DNA from: a virus
DNA: 55,341 bases
Strand: one strand, 5' to 3'
Virus record (IMG/VR): IMGVR_UViG_3300042887_003034
Span: 1 to 55,341 of that record
Shown piece by piece: positions 20,174 through 27,126 of this stretch. The position numbers and the translations under genes are program-made. Each line of letters starts with the position of its first letter. The first letter of the stretch is position 1. A model generated the notes under the pieces. It was not told the DNA's origin. It ran no database searches and saw only the letters and a list, made by a program, of their open reading frames with translations.

Positions 20174-20320
20174 TTAACCCTTGCGCTTCTCGGGCTTTTC
20201 CTTGACTTCCTTGACAGCGATCTTGCCGCTGTAGGCATTGCCTGCACGGTGGATCAAGCCAGTCTTGGTTACAGTCACAGTACCGCCCTGATGCGTCTTC
20301 CAAGTGTCGCCAACTTTCAT
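20174..20320 (-). CDS. Small basic beta-rich protein
   Basis: 48 residues, MKVGDTWKTHQGGTVTVTKT, then a strand and the basic tail KEVKEKPEKRKG. The GDTWKTxxGGTVTVTKT opening suggests an SH3/KOW-like mini-barrel. SD AAGGAGCACGAA. Function unknown. Confidence 0.7.
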   Translation of the reverse strand: MKVGDTWKTHQGGTVTVTKTGLIHRAGNAYSGKIAVKEVKEKPEKRKG

Positions 20321-20349
20321 TTCGTGCTCCTTTGTTTCAACGTGAATAC

Positions 20350-20378
20350 AGTATAACAGGATTGGAAATCCCTGTCGT
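20350..20378 (-). promoter_or_regulatory. Early promoter with degenerate -35
   Basis: ACGACA-17-TATACT; retains GGGATT after the -35. Feeds 20174-20320. Confidence 0.7.
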
Positions 20379-20386
20379 CTCTAGGG

Positions 20387-20626
20387 TTAATAGTCTGCTA
20401 CCAGTTCGCCGCTGCCGTTTTCCCAAACAAAGATCTTGGTTACAGCCATGCCGTTCTCGGCATCCGGATCAGGATAGACGATTTTGTAGACGAATTGATG
20501 TCCGTTTGAGATGCCCAGGAACTCTGAACGCAGCACAGTATCTGTAGGGTATTCCTTTCGAAGCAGCCCTTCTAGCGTGAGATTGTGCAGATAAGCACAG
20601 CGGCGGATAGTGTCTGCTGAAATCAT
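20387..20626 (-). CDS. Hypothetical protein, 79 aa
   Basis: MISADTIRRCAYLHNLTLEG; a helical start, then strands (GHQFVYKIVYPDPDAENGMA; VTKIFVWENGSGELVADY). Coupled by ATGA to 20623-20805. Confidence 0.7.
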   Translation of the reverse strand: MISADTIRRCAYLHNLTLEGLLRKEYPTDTVLRSEFLGISNGHQFVYKIVYPDPDAENGMAVTKIFVWENGSGELVADY

Positions 20627-20805
20627 AGTGCGCCCTCCAGTTCCATAACATCATAAGTCAAGTCGTCAACCAAGTCCTGGATGCGATTGTGGGTTTCAAA
20701 GCAGACATCCGTGTCGCCTAGTGCTTCTTGGATCCACGCATCTGCGTTTTCCAGGGCGGCGATTGCCATACGCAGGCGGGTTGCTTTTTGTGCGTTTGTC
20801 AACAT
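20623..20805 (-). CDS. Helical acidic protein, 60 aa
   Basis: MLTNAQKATRLRMAIAALEN, then ADAWIQEALGDTDVCFETHN and a helix IQDLVDDLTYDVMELEGAL. A two-helix mini-protein. SD AAGGAGCAAACA. Confidence 0.7.
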   Translation of the reverse strand: MLTNAQKATRLRMAIAALENADAWIQEALGDTDVCFETHNRIQDLVDDLTYDVMELEGAL

Positions 20806-20828
20806 TGTTTGCTCCTTACTGTCCTTGC

Positions 20829-20857
20829 AGTATAACAGGGAACAATGTCCCTGTCAA
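20829..20857 (-). promoter_or_regulatory. Early promoter with inverted repeat
   Basis: TTGACA-17-TATACT; CAGGGA / TCCCTG around ACATTG within the spacer. Feeds 20623-20805 and 20387-20626. Confidence 0.87.
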
Positions 20858-20875
20858 CTGGCGGGTTTTTGGTGC

Positions 20876-21151
20876 TTACACTAACACGTCAAGCATTTCG
20901 TACACAGCACTCTGTGCTTCTAATGCTTGTTCGCCATTTTGGGCAATCAGTTGTGTGTTGAGCATTAGCATACGAATTGCAAACTGAGTTCTCCCATATC
21001 CCGAAAACGGATGGAATTTAAGTTTGCGTTTATTGCAATTTACAGCAACTTGGTAAAAGTGTTGCAAAGCATTAGCAAAGTCCTTGTTATTGATGCTTTC
21101 TGCCAAAAGGTCAAGCAGTTGATGTTGCTGTGCAATAAATTTTTGGGACAT
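20876..21151 (-). CDS. Helical hypothetical protein
   Basis: 91 residues from MSQKFIAQQHQLLDLLAESI. It includes NCNKRKLKFHPFSGYGRTQF and a C-terminal helix. The codon usage is more A/T-rich than its neighbours. No family. Confidence 0.7.
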   Translation of the reverse strand: MSQKFIAQQHQLLDLLAESINNKDFANALQHFYQVAVNCNKRKLKFHPFSGYGRTQFAIRMLMLNTQLIAQNGEQALEAQSAVYEMLDVLV

Positions 21152-21180
21152 ATGCTGCTCCGTTGCGTTACTGTCCTTGC

Positions 21181-21209
21181 AGTATAGCACCAGTCAAAGA
21201 CCCTGTCAA
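21181..21209 (-). promoter_or_regulatory. Early promoter
   Basis: TTGACA-17-TATACT, GGGTCTTTG core. Feeds 20876-21151. Confidence 0.87.
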
Positions 21210-21211
21210 CC

Positions 21212-21243
21212 GATGGGGTATTGCTGCTACACAATACCCCATC
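21212..21243 (-). terminator. Strong hairpin before the next promoter
   Basis: GATGGGGTATTG / CAATACCCCATC, a perfect 12-bp stem with an 8-nt loop, lying 5 bp after the stop of the 21249-21719 gene and 2 bp before the next -35 box. Confidence 0.72.
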
Positions 21244-21248
21244 ACTGT

Positions 21249-21719
21249 TTATGCTACTGCAAAAGCAGCCCGCACTTCTTTTGCAAGTGCATAAGCGTCA
21301 TAACTAGCACGCCCCTCGTCCTGCATACCCCACTCGCTGCCGCTGACATCCTCAGCAGCCTCTGCGCTAAAGCCCGCAGCAGTGAGTATCTCGCGCAGCC
21401 GAGTATCAAAGCCGTGCTCCCAGTAAAACTCTCCCATTACTCGCGTAACGTCGTCGTCACTGTGCAAATTACGCAGCAGCAGCGTTCCCATCGTTTGTGC
21501 GTTCTCGTTATTGCTCAGTCCCTCAATATCCCAGTTAACAGCAAGGTCGCCGTCCGGATACCACTCTTCGTCAGTATCCTCATCTGCCCACTCGTTACTC
21601 TTTGCAATGTACATGCTTACAGTCTCAACGAGCACACCTGCAAACTCTTCGTTTACGGGGATTTCCAAGTTGTAGCCCTCGTCAGTTTCAGTAATGTACT
21701 GTGCAAACTTTGCAGTCAT
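21249..21719 (-). CDS. Acidic hypothetical protein, 156 aa
   Basis: Starts MTAKFAQYITETDEGYNLEI (SD AGGAGCGCGAG). Very acidic middle (NEWADEDTDEEWYPDGDLAV), then TMGTLLLRNLHSDDDVTRVM and a C-terminal SYDAYALAKEVRAAFAVA. No family. The strong acidity is typical of phage inhibitors or DNA mimics, but nothing specific supports that. Confidence 0.72.
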   Translation of the reverse strand: MTAKFAQYITETDEGYNLEIPVNEEFAGVLVETVSMYIAKSNEWADEDTDEEWYPDGDLAVNWDIEGLSNNENAQTMGTLLLRNLHSDDDVTRVMGEFYWEHGFDTRLREILTAAGFSAEAAEDVSGSEWGMQDEGRASYDAYALAKEVRAAFAVA

Positions 21720-21746
21720 CTCGCGCTCCTGTGTTAACAAGTCAGC

Positions 21747-21775
21747 AGTATAGCACTACACTTGCGCATCGTCAA
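21747..21775 (-). promoter_or_regulatory. Promoter overlapped by a long stem
   Basis: TTGACG-17-TATACT; the -35 and spacer are part of the hairpin at 21756-21787. Feeds 21249-21719. Confidence 0.8.
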
Positions 21776-21787
21776 GTGTAGTGCCCG
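21756..21787 (-). terminator. Stem-loop merged with a promoter
   Basis: GCACTACACTTG / CAAGTGTAGTGC, 12-bp stem with an 8-nt loop, 11 bp past the stop of 21798-22061. It could end the upstream message while its sequence doubles as the -35 region of the next promoter. Confidence 0.65.
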
Positions 21788-21797
21788 TGCCACAGTG

Positions 21798-22061
21798 TTA
21801 CAGTCCTTGCTCAATTAGCCGCGCAACATCCGCCTTGTAGTGCTTGTCGCGTATAGTGTACAGCACATTCCAATTGTCATCGCACAGTAGCAAGTCCTTC
21901 GTCACTTTGTCGCGCATGTAAGCGCCATAGTGTTCGCCAAGCCACCAATCTCCGTGTGCCCATTCGCCTTCAAGTTCAAGTCGCACTTTACGCTTTTTGC
22001 TAGCATACACTGCGCCCGCATTGCTCTCTTTTGCAACAAAGTCTTTGTCCGTCGTTTGCAT
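21798..22061 (-). CDS. Hypothetical protein, 87 aa
   Basis: MQTTDKDFVAKESNAGAVYA, basic SKKRKVRLELEGE, then Trp/Tyr-rich WAHGDWWLGEHYGAYMRDKV. Compact alpha/beta; no family. SD AAGGAGCAGCAAA. Confidence 0.72.
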   Translation of the reverse strand: MQTTDKDFVAKESNAGAVYASKKRKVRLELEGEWAHGDWWLGEHYGAYMRDKVTKDLLLCDDNWNVLYTIRDKHYKADVARLIEQGL

Positions 22062-22091
22062 TTTGCTGCTCCTTTGTGTTAGTGTGCAAGC

Positions 22092-22119
22092 ATTATAGCA
22101 CTATGCACAAAAAAAGCAA
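22092..22119 (-). promoter_or_regulatory. sigma70-type promoter, 16-bp spacer
   Basis: TTGCTT-16-TATAAT; T-rich spacer. Weaker -35 than the main family. Feeds 21798-22061. Confidence 0.65.
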
Positions 22120-22152
22120 GTGTGGCGTATTAGCCACACCCCCCGGCACTCC
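22120..22152. repeat. REP-like hairpin element, copy 4 (opposite orientation)
   Basis: On the plus strand the hairpin GTGTGGC / GCCACAC comes first and is followed by CCGGCACTCC. It ends 1 bp from the stop of 22154-22420. Confidence 0.65.
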
Positions 22153-22153
22153 C

Positions 22154-22420
22154 TCAGTAGTCGCCCAGATCGTACTGGTCCTCGTAGGACGAATCCAGGT
22201 AACTGTCCTCGCCGCCCTCGGGCTCGTAGGGCTCGTCGTGATCACGCTCCAGGCTGTCGTGATGATAGCCTTGCTCGTACTGATCATCCATGATGTGATC
22301 AGCGGCTTCGTAGACCCAGCTCAGAGGCACGTCATACTTCTGAGCGATCTGATGATAACTCAGTTCGCCTCGGAGGATTTCGTCTTGCAGGTCCATTTCC
22401 AAATCACTGATACGGCTCAT
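22154..22420 (-). CDS. HTH-like protein with long acidic tail
   Basis: 88 residues. The N-terminal half (LQDEILRGELSYHQIAQKYD, then VPLSWVYEAADHIM) fits a helix-turn-helix. The C-terminal 40 residues are Asp/Glu/Tyr-rich (HHDSLERDHDEPYEPEGGED). Such an HTH plus acidic tail could modulate host transcription; inference only. Confidence 0.7.
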   Translation of the reverse strand: MSRISDLEMDLQDEILRGELSYHQIAQKYDVPLSWVYEAADHIMDDQYEQGYHHDSLERDHDEPYEPEGGEDSYLDSSYEDQYDLGDY

Positions 22421-22447
22421 CGTCGGCTCCTTTGTTGCAATGTCAGC

Positions 22448-22476
22448 AGTATAACAGGGGCCAAAGCCCCTGTCAA
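22448..22476 (-). promoter_or_regulatory. Early promoter with inverted repeat
   Basis: TTGACA-17-TATACT; CAGGGG / CCCCTG around CTTTGG (minus strand) spans -35 to spacer. Feeds 22154-22420. Confidence 0.87.
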
Positions 22477-22485
22477 CTGCTATGT

Positions 22486-22698
22486 TCAGGCCAGCACCTC
22501 GCGGATGTTGTGCAGCGACACCATCTCCACCTGCCGGGGGCCCACCTGGACACCGATAGCGGTCCAGGTGCTGTTGCCCACCTTGACCACACGCTTCTCG
22601 GTGACCATGCCCACCTCAAAACTCAGCGGACGGCGCTCCTTGTTGAAGCGACCCAGTTGAACAACGGAACCCGGGGTAACAGCAGCGAACTTGACCAT
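22486..22698 (-). CDS. Small beta-barrel-like protein, paralogue 1
   Basis: 70 residues, MVKFAAVTPGSVVQLGRFNK, ERRPLSFEVGMVTEKRVVKV, then GNSTWTAIGVQVGPRQVEMV. All-beta, SH3-like. Nearly identical to 27538-27750 (differences are clustered in the middle), including the 40 bp upstream with SD AAAGGAGCACAAA. Function unknown. Confidence 0.8.
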   Translation of the reverse strand: MVKFAAVTPGSVVQLGRFNKERRPLSFEVGMVTEKRVVKVGNSTWTAIGVQVGPRQVEMVSLHNIREVLA

Positions 22699-22751
22699 TT
22701 TGTGCTCCTTTAGCAGTTAGGTCGTTGGGGGAAACTTGTTTAAGTGTCAGC

Positions 22752-22780
22752 AGTATAACAAAGTTCAAAGACCCTGTCAA
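22752..22780 (-). promoter_or_regulatory. Early promoter
   Basis: TTGACA-17-TATACT, GGGTCTTTG core. Feeds 22486-22698 through an unusually long leader (about 50 nt) conserved with its paralogue. Confidence 0.87.
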
Positions 22781-22788
22781 CCGCTGTG

Positions 22789-23031
22789 TTATTGTTGCTC
22801 TTGTTCGAACTCGGCGATCATCTGCTCGGCCAGTCGCCGGTGCTGAGCACTGGAGGTATGCACCAGGCCGACATAGTGACCGAAATCGTTGCAGCCGATC
22901 TCAGTGACACGAGCCCGCTTGGCGCCCAAGCGATGCAGCAGATCTTCGATCTGCTTGAACTCGTGATAATCGGAAACTTCGACGGTCGTGGGCAACTTGA
23001 TCGTCAGTTCGGTGTCGGTTTTGATCTTCAT
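22789..23031 (-). CDS. Hypothetical protein, 80 aa
   Basis: From MKIKTDTELTIKLPTTVEVS. Alpha/beta with ADHEFKQ-like start of a helix (YHEFKQIEDLLHRLGAKRAR), a central GCNDFGHYVGLVH and a C-terminal helix AEQMIAEFEQEQQ. No family. Confidence 0.72.
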   Translation of the reverse strand: MKIKTDTELTIKLPTTVEVSDYHEFKQIEDLLHRLGAKRARVTEIGCNDFGHYVGLVHTSSAQHRRLAEQMIAEFEQEQQ

Positions 23032-23058
23032 CACACAGTCCTTTGCTACAGTTCTTGC

Positions 23059-23087
23059 AGTATAAGTTCTTTGAAAGACCCTGTCAA
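23059..23087 (-). promoter_or_regulatory. Early promoter
   Basis: TTGACA-17-TATACT, GGGTCTTTC core. Feeds 22789-23031. Confidence 0.87.
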
Positions 23088-23099
23088 GTGGCGGGGTAA

Positions 23100-23131
23100 T
23101 GTGGCATCACTGCCACACCCCCCGGCACTCC
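23100..23131. repeat. REP-like hairpin element, copy 5
   Basis: TGTGGCA / TGCCACA with a TCAC loop, then CCGGCACTCC; same orientation as copy 4 and shared flanking CCTCAGTAGTCG, which encodes the ends of both adjacent genes (22154 and 23133). Confidence 0.65.
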
Positions 23132-23132
23132 C

Positions 23133-23441
23133 TCAGTAGTCGTCTCCTGCGGAGCCGTAGTCCTCGTCAGTACCCCAGCCCGCGGAGGCCAGCGCGGAGG
23201 CGTGATCACCGTCCATGCTGTCGTTGTACTCGCCCTCACGCTCTATCTCGTCCTGCAGTTCTTCGCTGAGGTTCATGAAGTCCTCGCAGGTGTTGAACAG
23301 TTCCTGGAAAGCACGCCGCTCGTCCTTGTGCATCTCCAGCAGGAACTGCGGGCCCTCTTCCCGCATAGCGTCGATGATCTGACGCATGGCCAGCAGGGTG
23401 TTGTTGCACATGCAGTAGCTCATGTTCGGGAAGTTGCTCAT
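23133..23441 (-). CDS. Acidic helical protein with acidic tail
   Basis: 102 residues, MSNFPNMSYCMCNNTLLAMR, a helical core (LLEMHKDERRAFQELFNTCE) and an acidic Asp/Ser/Gly tail ending GSAGDDY. Its last bases are shared with the 22154-22420 gene end (a DDY/GDY stop context), so the 3' ends plus REP element look like a transferred cassette. Confidence 0.7.
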   Translation of the reverse strand: MSNFPNMSYCMCNNTLLAMRQIIDAMREEGPQFLLEMHKDERRAFQELFNTCEDFMNLSEELQDEIEREGEYNDSMDGDHASALASAGWGTDEDYGSAGDDY

Positions 23442-23468
23442 CTCGCGCTCCTTTGTTACAGTTTCAAC

Positions 23469-23497
23469 AGTATAAGCTCAAACAAAGACCCTGTCAA
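23469..23497 (-). promoter_or_regulatory. Early promoter
   Basis: TTGACA-17-TATACT, GGGTCTTTG core. Feeds 23133-23441. Confidence 0.87.
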
Positions 23498-23508
23498 CTG
23501 GTGGGTCT

Positions 23509-23712
23509 TTAGACGTATACCTTGCAGATGCGCACTGCAAAGGCACGGCGCTTGGCATAGGGCATGGCGCGGTATTCTGCACTCTCATCGTACATACGGT
23601 CGCAGATGTAGTCTGCAAGGCTTTCAGCACACAGGGGTTCACCTGCTCCAGCACAGGCCTGCTCGAGGTCGTAATAGACTTCGTTGATGATCCTACGAAT
23701 TTGCTGTTCCAT
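23509..23712 (-). CDS. Helical hypothetical protein
   Basis: 67 residues, MEQQIRRIINEVYYDLEQAC, then ESLADYICDRMYDESAEYRA and a basic end MPYAKRRAFAVRICKVYV. Monocistronic. Confidence 0.72.
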   Translation of the reverse strand: MEQQIRRIINEVYYDLEQACAGAGEPLCAESLADYICDRMYDESAEYRAMPYAKRRAFAVRICKVYV

Positions 23713-23735
23713 ACTTGCTCCTTTAGCGTTGGTGC

Positions 23736-23764
23736 AGTATAACAGGGACCGAAGTCCCTGTCAA
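23736..23764 (-). promoter_or_regulatory. Early promoter with inverted repeat
   Basis: TTGACA-17-TATACT; CAGGGA / TCCCTG within the spacer. Feeds 23509-23712. Confidence 0.87.
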
Positions 23765-23775
23765 CTGGTGGGGCT

Positions 23776-24081
23776 TTACAGCCGCTTCCAGCCCATTGAA
23801 GCGCAGAGGTAGTCCTGGCCGTTTACGTTGACGATATCGCCCACGCTGACGCTGCGGAAATGACCCCAACGCTCCTCGCGCTCTGCTTGCCGGCCGGGAT
23901 TGTTGGTAAGGTCGAAAATCTCCTCAGCAGCAGCCTCGCCCTGAAGTTCAGTGACCACACAGGGACCGGTCCTGCGGTAGTGACCCTCTGCAAGCAGACC
24001 GCGAGCAGTGGCTTCCTGGTCCTTGCGGAAGTAGAACTCGCCCATGAACTGCTCGTTGACCAACTTCACCGCTGCAATCAT
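23776..24081 (-). CDS. LTNNP/SVSVGD family phage/plasmid protein
   Basis: 101 residues. EEIFDLTNNPGRQAEREERW, then GHFRSVSVGDIVNVNGQDYL and CASMGWKRL form a signature shared with small proteins of phages and conjugative elements (helix, then SH3-like barrel). The biochemical role is unknown. SD AAGGAGTCAGCG. Confidence 0.78.
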   Translation of the reverse strand: MIAAVKLVNEQFMGEFYFRKDQEATARGLLAEGHYRRTGPCVVTELQGEAAAEEIFDLTNNPGRQAEREERWGHFRSVSVGDIVNVNGQDYLCASMGWKRL

Positions 24082-24108
24082 CGCTGACTCCTTTGTTACA
24101 GTTCTTGC

Positions 24109-24137
24109 AGTATATCGTCAGAGCAAACTCAAGTCAA
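24109..24137 (-). promoter_or_regulatory. sigma70-type promoter, divergent spacer
   Basis: TTGACT-17-TATACT, spacer TGAGTTTGC. Overlaps the 3' end of 24118-24336. Feeds 23776-24081. Confidence 0.82.
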
Positions 24138-24336
24138 CCGTAGGGACTTTGAACAGGTCTTCTTCGTCCAAGAGCAGAACTTCGGCAGTCCTGCCAAAGA
24201 CCTCCATGGGCTTGTCCAACTTGACCGTGTGCTGAACAGTGCCGCCGTACTTGACACGGCTTTCGGTAACCAGCCCACTGACAGCATAGGCCTGCAGGTA
24301 CATGCCTGCAACTCGTTGACCTTCACGGTTCCACAT
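24118..24336 (-). CDS. Beta-rich hypothetical protein
   Basis: 72 residues, MWNREGQRVAGMYLQAYAVS, then GLVTESRVKYGGTVQHTVKL: strands suggesting a small barrel of the same general type as 22486. Its ATG overlaps the upstream stop by one base (TAATG). Confidence 0.72.
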   Translation of the reverse strand: MWNREGQRVAGMYLQAYAVSGLVTESRVKYGGTVQHTVKLDKPMEVFGRTAEVLLLDEEDLFKVPTVDLSLL

Positions 24337-24605
24337 TATTCCACCTCACAAAGGTTGATACGATACATCTGATTGTAGTGGTTCTCGTGCATGATCACGT
24401 AGGGGCCGTAGTCGTACACGGGCAGACCATTGCTGCGAGCGCACCATTCCATGTCGGTGACACTGGAATTGCTACGACTGATTCGAGTCCAGCCTGCGTT
24501 CTTGTTGCTGGCCCGCATGCCAACCATTGCACCCTTGCGGGTCTTGTAGCGAGCCAGCACATCGGGCTTGCCTCCCTGATTGCGACACAGTAGTACGTAG
24601 GACAT
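24336..24605 (-). CDS. Hypothetical protein, 89 aa
   Basis: MSYVLLCRNQGGKPDVLARY; basic KTRKGAMVGMRASNKNAGWT, then VYDYGPYVIMHENHYNQMYR. Alpha/beta. SD AAGGAGAACGCG. First gene of a two-gene unit. Confidence 0.72.
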   Translation of the reverse strand: MSYVLLCRNQGGKPDVLARYKTRKGAMVGMRASNKNAGWTRISRSNSSVTDMEWCARSNGLPVYDYGPYVIMHENHYNQMYRINLCEVE

Positions 24606-24628
24606 CGCGTTCTCCTTAGTGTTTTTGC

Positions 24629-24657
24629 AGTATAGCAGAACTCAAAGACCCTGTCAA
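24629..24657 (-). promoter_or_regulatory. Early promoter
   Basis: TTGACA-17-TATACT, GGGTCTTTG core. Feeds 24336-24605 and 24118-24336. Confidence 0.87.
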
Positions 24658-24673
24658 GTCTCGGGCTATGGGC

Positions 24674-24706
24674 GGAGTGCCGGAGGTGTGACATTGCTGC
24701 CACACC
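24674..24706. repeat. REP-like hairpin element, copy 6
   Basis: GGAGTGCC, GGA, then GGTGTGACA / TGCCACACC with one mismatch and a TTGC loop; 6 bp from the stop of 24713-25285. Confidence 0.62.
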
Positions 24707-24712
24707 GTTGGA

Positions 24713-25285
24713 TTACTGATTAGATTCTTCGTCAGCCCGGGCTTCTTCTTCCCACTGAGCCATATTTTCGGAGATAGCAAATTGCTCGTCGACATCTGAG
24801 TCGATCAAACTGGAAACCGTTTCGGCGGTCATGTCACTGAGGTTCCAGAAATCGTCTAAGCCGTTGATCCAGCGACCGCAGAAAGCCATGCCGGGCTCGT
24901 AATACATGGCATCAATATCAAAACCCATTTCTACGAGTTGAGCATAAGCCCCAATGGGAGGCGACCAAGCACTATCGAAGAAAGCGCTGATCGAATTGTC
25001 GTCCATACGCTCGATACCTCCAAGTTCAATATCCCACTTGGTACCCCAATTGGCCACATTCCAATCATACCAGTCCTTGTATCCAAACTGTTCGAGGTTG
25101 GCTGCTTGTTGTGCAGCCTGTGCGGCTTGCTTGTCCTCACCGGGATAGCCTACAACAGTTTCTGTCAAGGGCTCAGGAGTCGGAAAGAATTCCATAAACA
25201 GCCCGTCCTTGCCTTTGAGCACTCGCTCAATCATGGCCGGATCTTTGTGACGAATCTGAATAAAGTTATTGCACCAATTAGGCAT
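24713..25285 (-). CDS. YubB/DUF1281-like ferredoxin-fold protein
   Basis: 190 residues from MPNWCNNFIQIRHKDPAMIE. The MPNWCNN opening, then FFPTPEPLTE, and YDWNVANWGTKWDIELGG followed by FDSAWSPPIGAYAQLVEMGF match a family of phage and plasmid proteins related to DUF1281/YubB. Function unknown. The tail is acidic. Third gene of a unit with 25287 and 25440. Confidence 0.8.
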   Translation of the reverse strand: MPNWCNNFIQIRHKDPAMIERVLKGKDGLFMEFFPTPEPLTETVVGYPGEDKQAAQAAQQAANLEQFGYKDWYDWNVANWGTKWDIELGGIERMDDNSISAFFDSAWSPPIGAYAQLVEMGFDIDAMYYEPGMAFCGRWINGLDDFWNLSDMTAETVSSLIDSDVDEQFAISENMAQWEEEARADEESNQ

Positions 25286-25286
25286 T

Positions 25287-25436
25287 TCAGTTCTCCTCAG
25301 GAAGGTAGGCTTCAAGCACACTGTCGGGCAGATGTGCAATCAGTTCTTGGATTGCGGTCATATCCCCATTGTCAACATCTCGTGCAATCTGCTCGAGCAC
25401 ATCGTCTAGCAACTGTTCGCGAATGGTCTTGGCCAT
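25287..25436 (-). CDS. Acidic helical mini-protein
   Basis: 49 residues, MAKTIREQLLDDVLEQIARD, then VDNGDMTAIQELIAHLPDSV and a LEAYLPEEN end. One base separates its stop from the next ATG (TGAAATG). Confidence 0.7.
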   Translation of the reverse strand: MAKTIREQLLDDVLEQIARDVDNGDMTAIQELIAHLPDSVLEAYLPEEN

Positions 25437-25439
25437 AGT

Positions 25440-25691
25440 TTACTCTCCTACACGATCGTAGAAAGCGGTCTCAACAAACTTGTAGATCTGATCTTTGCTG
25501 CCCCAGGAATCAGCAGGCATCTGGTTGTAGACATACCGGACAATGTCAGGCAGGGCAGCAAGGTTCTCGCTGTCTGCACGTCCCACAGCACCGAACAGAT
25601 CGTTGCTGAGTACAGCCATCAAGAAGCCGCCGGGCAGCATCTTGTGCTCGACATAGCGGTCCAGGGCGGCCTTAGTGTGTGCTGGAATCAT
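25440..25691 (-). CDS. Conserved phage protein (GGFLxAVLSND family)
   Basis: 83 residues, MIPAHTKAALDRYVEHKMLP then GGFLMAVLSNDLFGAVGRAD and a helix with IVRYVYNQMPADSWGSKDQI. The GGFL-AVLSNDL core is recurrent in bacteria and phages, function unknown. First gene of the three-gene unit. Confidence 0.75.
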   Translation of the reverse strand: MIPAHTKAALDRYVEHKMLPGGFLMAVLSNDLFGAVGRADSENLAALPDIVRYVYNQMPADSWGSKDQIYKFVETAFYDRVGE

Positions 25692-25720
25692 CGTCGGCTC
25701 CTATGTGTTACTGTTCTTGC

Positions 25721-25749
25721 AGTATAGCGTCAAGCAGCGGCGCTGTCAA
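25721..25749 (-). promoter_or_regulatory. Early promoter
   Basis: TTGACA-17-TATACT; core GCGCCGCTG. Feeds 25440 to 24713. Confidence 0.85.
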
Positions 25750-25757
25750 CCGTTCAA

Positions 25758-25988
25758 TCAGTAGTGACTGCGGTTGCCCACATAGTTGAAGTCGTCCATG
25801 GGATCGGACTCTTCGTCCGGCAAGCCCACAAGTTCAAGCAGATCGTTCTTGCGAACAAACTCCTCAACGTCTGCTTCGCTCATCCAGCCCACGAGATCGT
25901 TGATCAGATTGTCCTTGTCAAACAGACCCTGTTCCACTGCGCTGAGCAGGGCATGACTGAAAACACGACTACGGCGGTAATTGCTCAT
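25758..25988 (-). CDS. Acidic helical protein, 76 aa
   Basis: From MSNYRRSRVFSHALLSAVEQ; DKDNLINDLVGWMSEADVEE, then an acidic end PDEESDPMDDFN. SD AAAGGAGCCAGTG. Monocistronic. Confidence 0.72.
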   Translation of the reverse strand: MSNYRRSRVFSHALLSAVEQGLFDKDNLINDLVGWMSEADVEEFVRKNDLLELVGLPDEESDPMDDFNYVGNRSHY

Positions 25989-26012
25989 CACTGGCTCCTT
26001 TGCAATGCCTGT

Positions 26013-26041
26013 ACTATAACAGGGAACAATGACCCTGTCAA
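26013..26041 (-). promoter_or_regulatory. Early promoter
   Basis: TTGACA-17-TATAGT, GGGTCATTG core. Feeds 25758-25988. Confidence 0.87.
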
Positions 26042-26484
26042 GCACGAACCATCTTAAACCCTGCGGCCTTCAGTACTTGTATCGCACGAGCGCAGTCATC
26101 GTCGATGGTGTTGTCTCGACTATAAATTGCATCGTTGAAGATGTCAGCGGCATCGCGGGCCCAGTTGGACAACTCCTTGTATCCTGGGACGGACATAAGT
26201 ACTTCGTCAACTTCCTCAATGTCCCAATACTCGTAGGGTTCATCCAAAAACTGTTGGCCATATTTCTGCACATAGGTGCAGATGAGATTTCGAAACAGGG
26301 AGTTTGCAGCCAGTGCTTGACTGAGATCATCGAGATCAAGACCAATGAAATCAAATAACTCGATATACTCATGATCTTGAGAAAAATCTTGGTAATGCTC
26401 ATCCCTGAATCTATCTGCAACAGTTTCTGCCACTGTTTCGACTTGCTCGGCACTGACAATAGTTTTGACAACAAGATCTTTCAT
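26038..26484 (-). CDS. Hypothetical protein, 148 aa
   Basis: From MKDLVVKTIVSAEQVETVAE. Helical and acidic, with YIELFDFIGLDLDDLSQALA, NLICTYVQKYGQQFLDEPYE and a C-terminal DDCARAIQVLKAAGFKMV. No family. The start was chosen over an upstream TTG. Second gene after 26504-26872. Confidence 0.72.
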   Translation of the reverse strand: MKDLVVKTIVSAEQVETVAETVADRFRDEHYQDFSQDHEYIELFDFIGLDLDDLSQALAANSLFRNLICTYVQKYGQQFLDEPYEYWDIEEVDEVLMSVPGYKELSNWARDAADIFNDAIYSRDNTIDDDCARAIQVLKAAGFKMVRA

Positions 26485-26503
26485 TTTCAACTCCTATATT
26501 GAA

Positions 26504-26872
26504 TTAAACGGCGGGCTTGCCCGACTCGACATCAACTTCAACAGTGACGTCGCTTAAACGGCCGTCAACGTCATATTCCAAACGCCGCACTCGTGCAGTG
26601 ACTCGGGCATTGCGCAGATACTGCAACATCTTTTCTTTGAAATACTCAAAATGATCTTCAAATGTGTCAGCGGCCTGTTCGCTGAGATTTTGAAATACCC
26701 GCTCAATATCGTCCTTGGACTTATACTCGTCAAACATGTCGACGACCATGTCAGTATTGCCCTCTGCCATGTCAACGATCATCAAAGTGGCCATTTTGCG
26801 AATGGCATCGTCGCTGCCGTAAAGGGCGTCGCGGGTTTTGACAGTTTCAATGCCGCTTTGAAAAACAATCAT
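26504..26872 (-). CDS. Hypothetical protein, 122 aa
   Basis: MIVFQSGIETVKTRDALYGS, a helical centre (MATLMIVDMAEGNTDMVVDM; FEDHFEYFKEKMLQYLRNAR), then a strand-rich end (VRRLEYDVDGRLSDVTVEVD). No family. Shares a transcript with 26038-26484. Confidence 0.72.
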   Translation of the reverse strand: MIVFQSGIETVKTRDALYGSDDAIRKMATLMIVDMAEGNTDMVVDMFDEYKSKDDIERVFQNLSEQAADTFEDHFEYFKEKMLQYLRNARVTARVRRLEYDVDGRLSDVTVEVDVESGKPAV

Positions 26873-26901
26873 TTCACGCTCCGTTGTGTGTCAGTGTGTC
26901 T

Positions 26902-26930
26902 ACTATAACAGGAAACAAAGACCCTGTCAA
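26902..26930 (-). promoter_or_regulatory. Early promoter
   Basis: TTGACA-17-TATAGT, GGGTCTTTG core. Feeds 26504-26872 and 26038-26484. Confidence 0.87.
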
Positions 26931-26944
26931 GTCTCGGGTTAAAG

Positions 26945-27002
26945 ATGAGCAGCCGTCACGGCTTTCTGCTGCTCTCCCCCCGCGCCCGGGCCTTCCCGGA
27001 TT
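26945..27002 (-). terminator. Hairpins between tRNA-Tyr and the next promoter
   Basis: GAGCAGC / GCTGCTC with an inner GCCGTCACGGC, and a second stem CCGGG / CCCGG. On the minus strand the last stem is followed by CATCTTTAACCC, the same tail as at 18045. Would end the tRNA transcript. Confidence 0.6.
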
Positions 27003-27034
27003 GTCCGAACCATCCGATGTGTGGGGGATAAATT

Positions 27035-27118
27035 TGGTGGAGTGTGATGGATTCGAACCACCGTGCTGTTAGGACCTGATTTACAGTCAGGCGCAATCGA
27101 CCACTCTGCCAACACTCC
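27035..27118 (-). tRNA. tRNA-Tyr (anticodon GTA), CCA encoded
   Basis: Acceptor GGAGTGT / ACACTCC, anticodon arm CTGACTGTAAATCAG with GTA, long variable arm, T arm GGTGGTTCGAATCCATC, discriminator A, CCA. Class II shape and anticodon agree with bacterial tRNA-Tyr. Confidence 0.95.
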
Positions 27119-27126
27119 AAATCTTT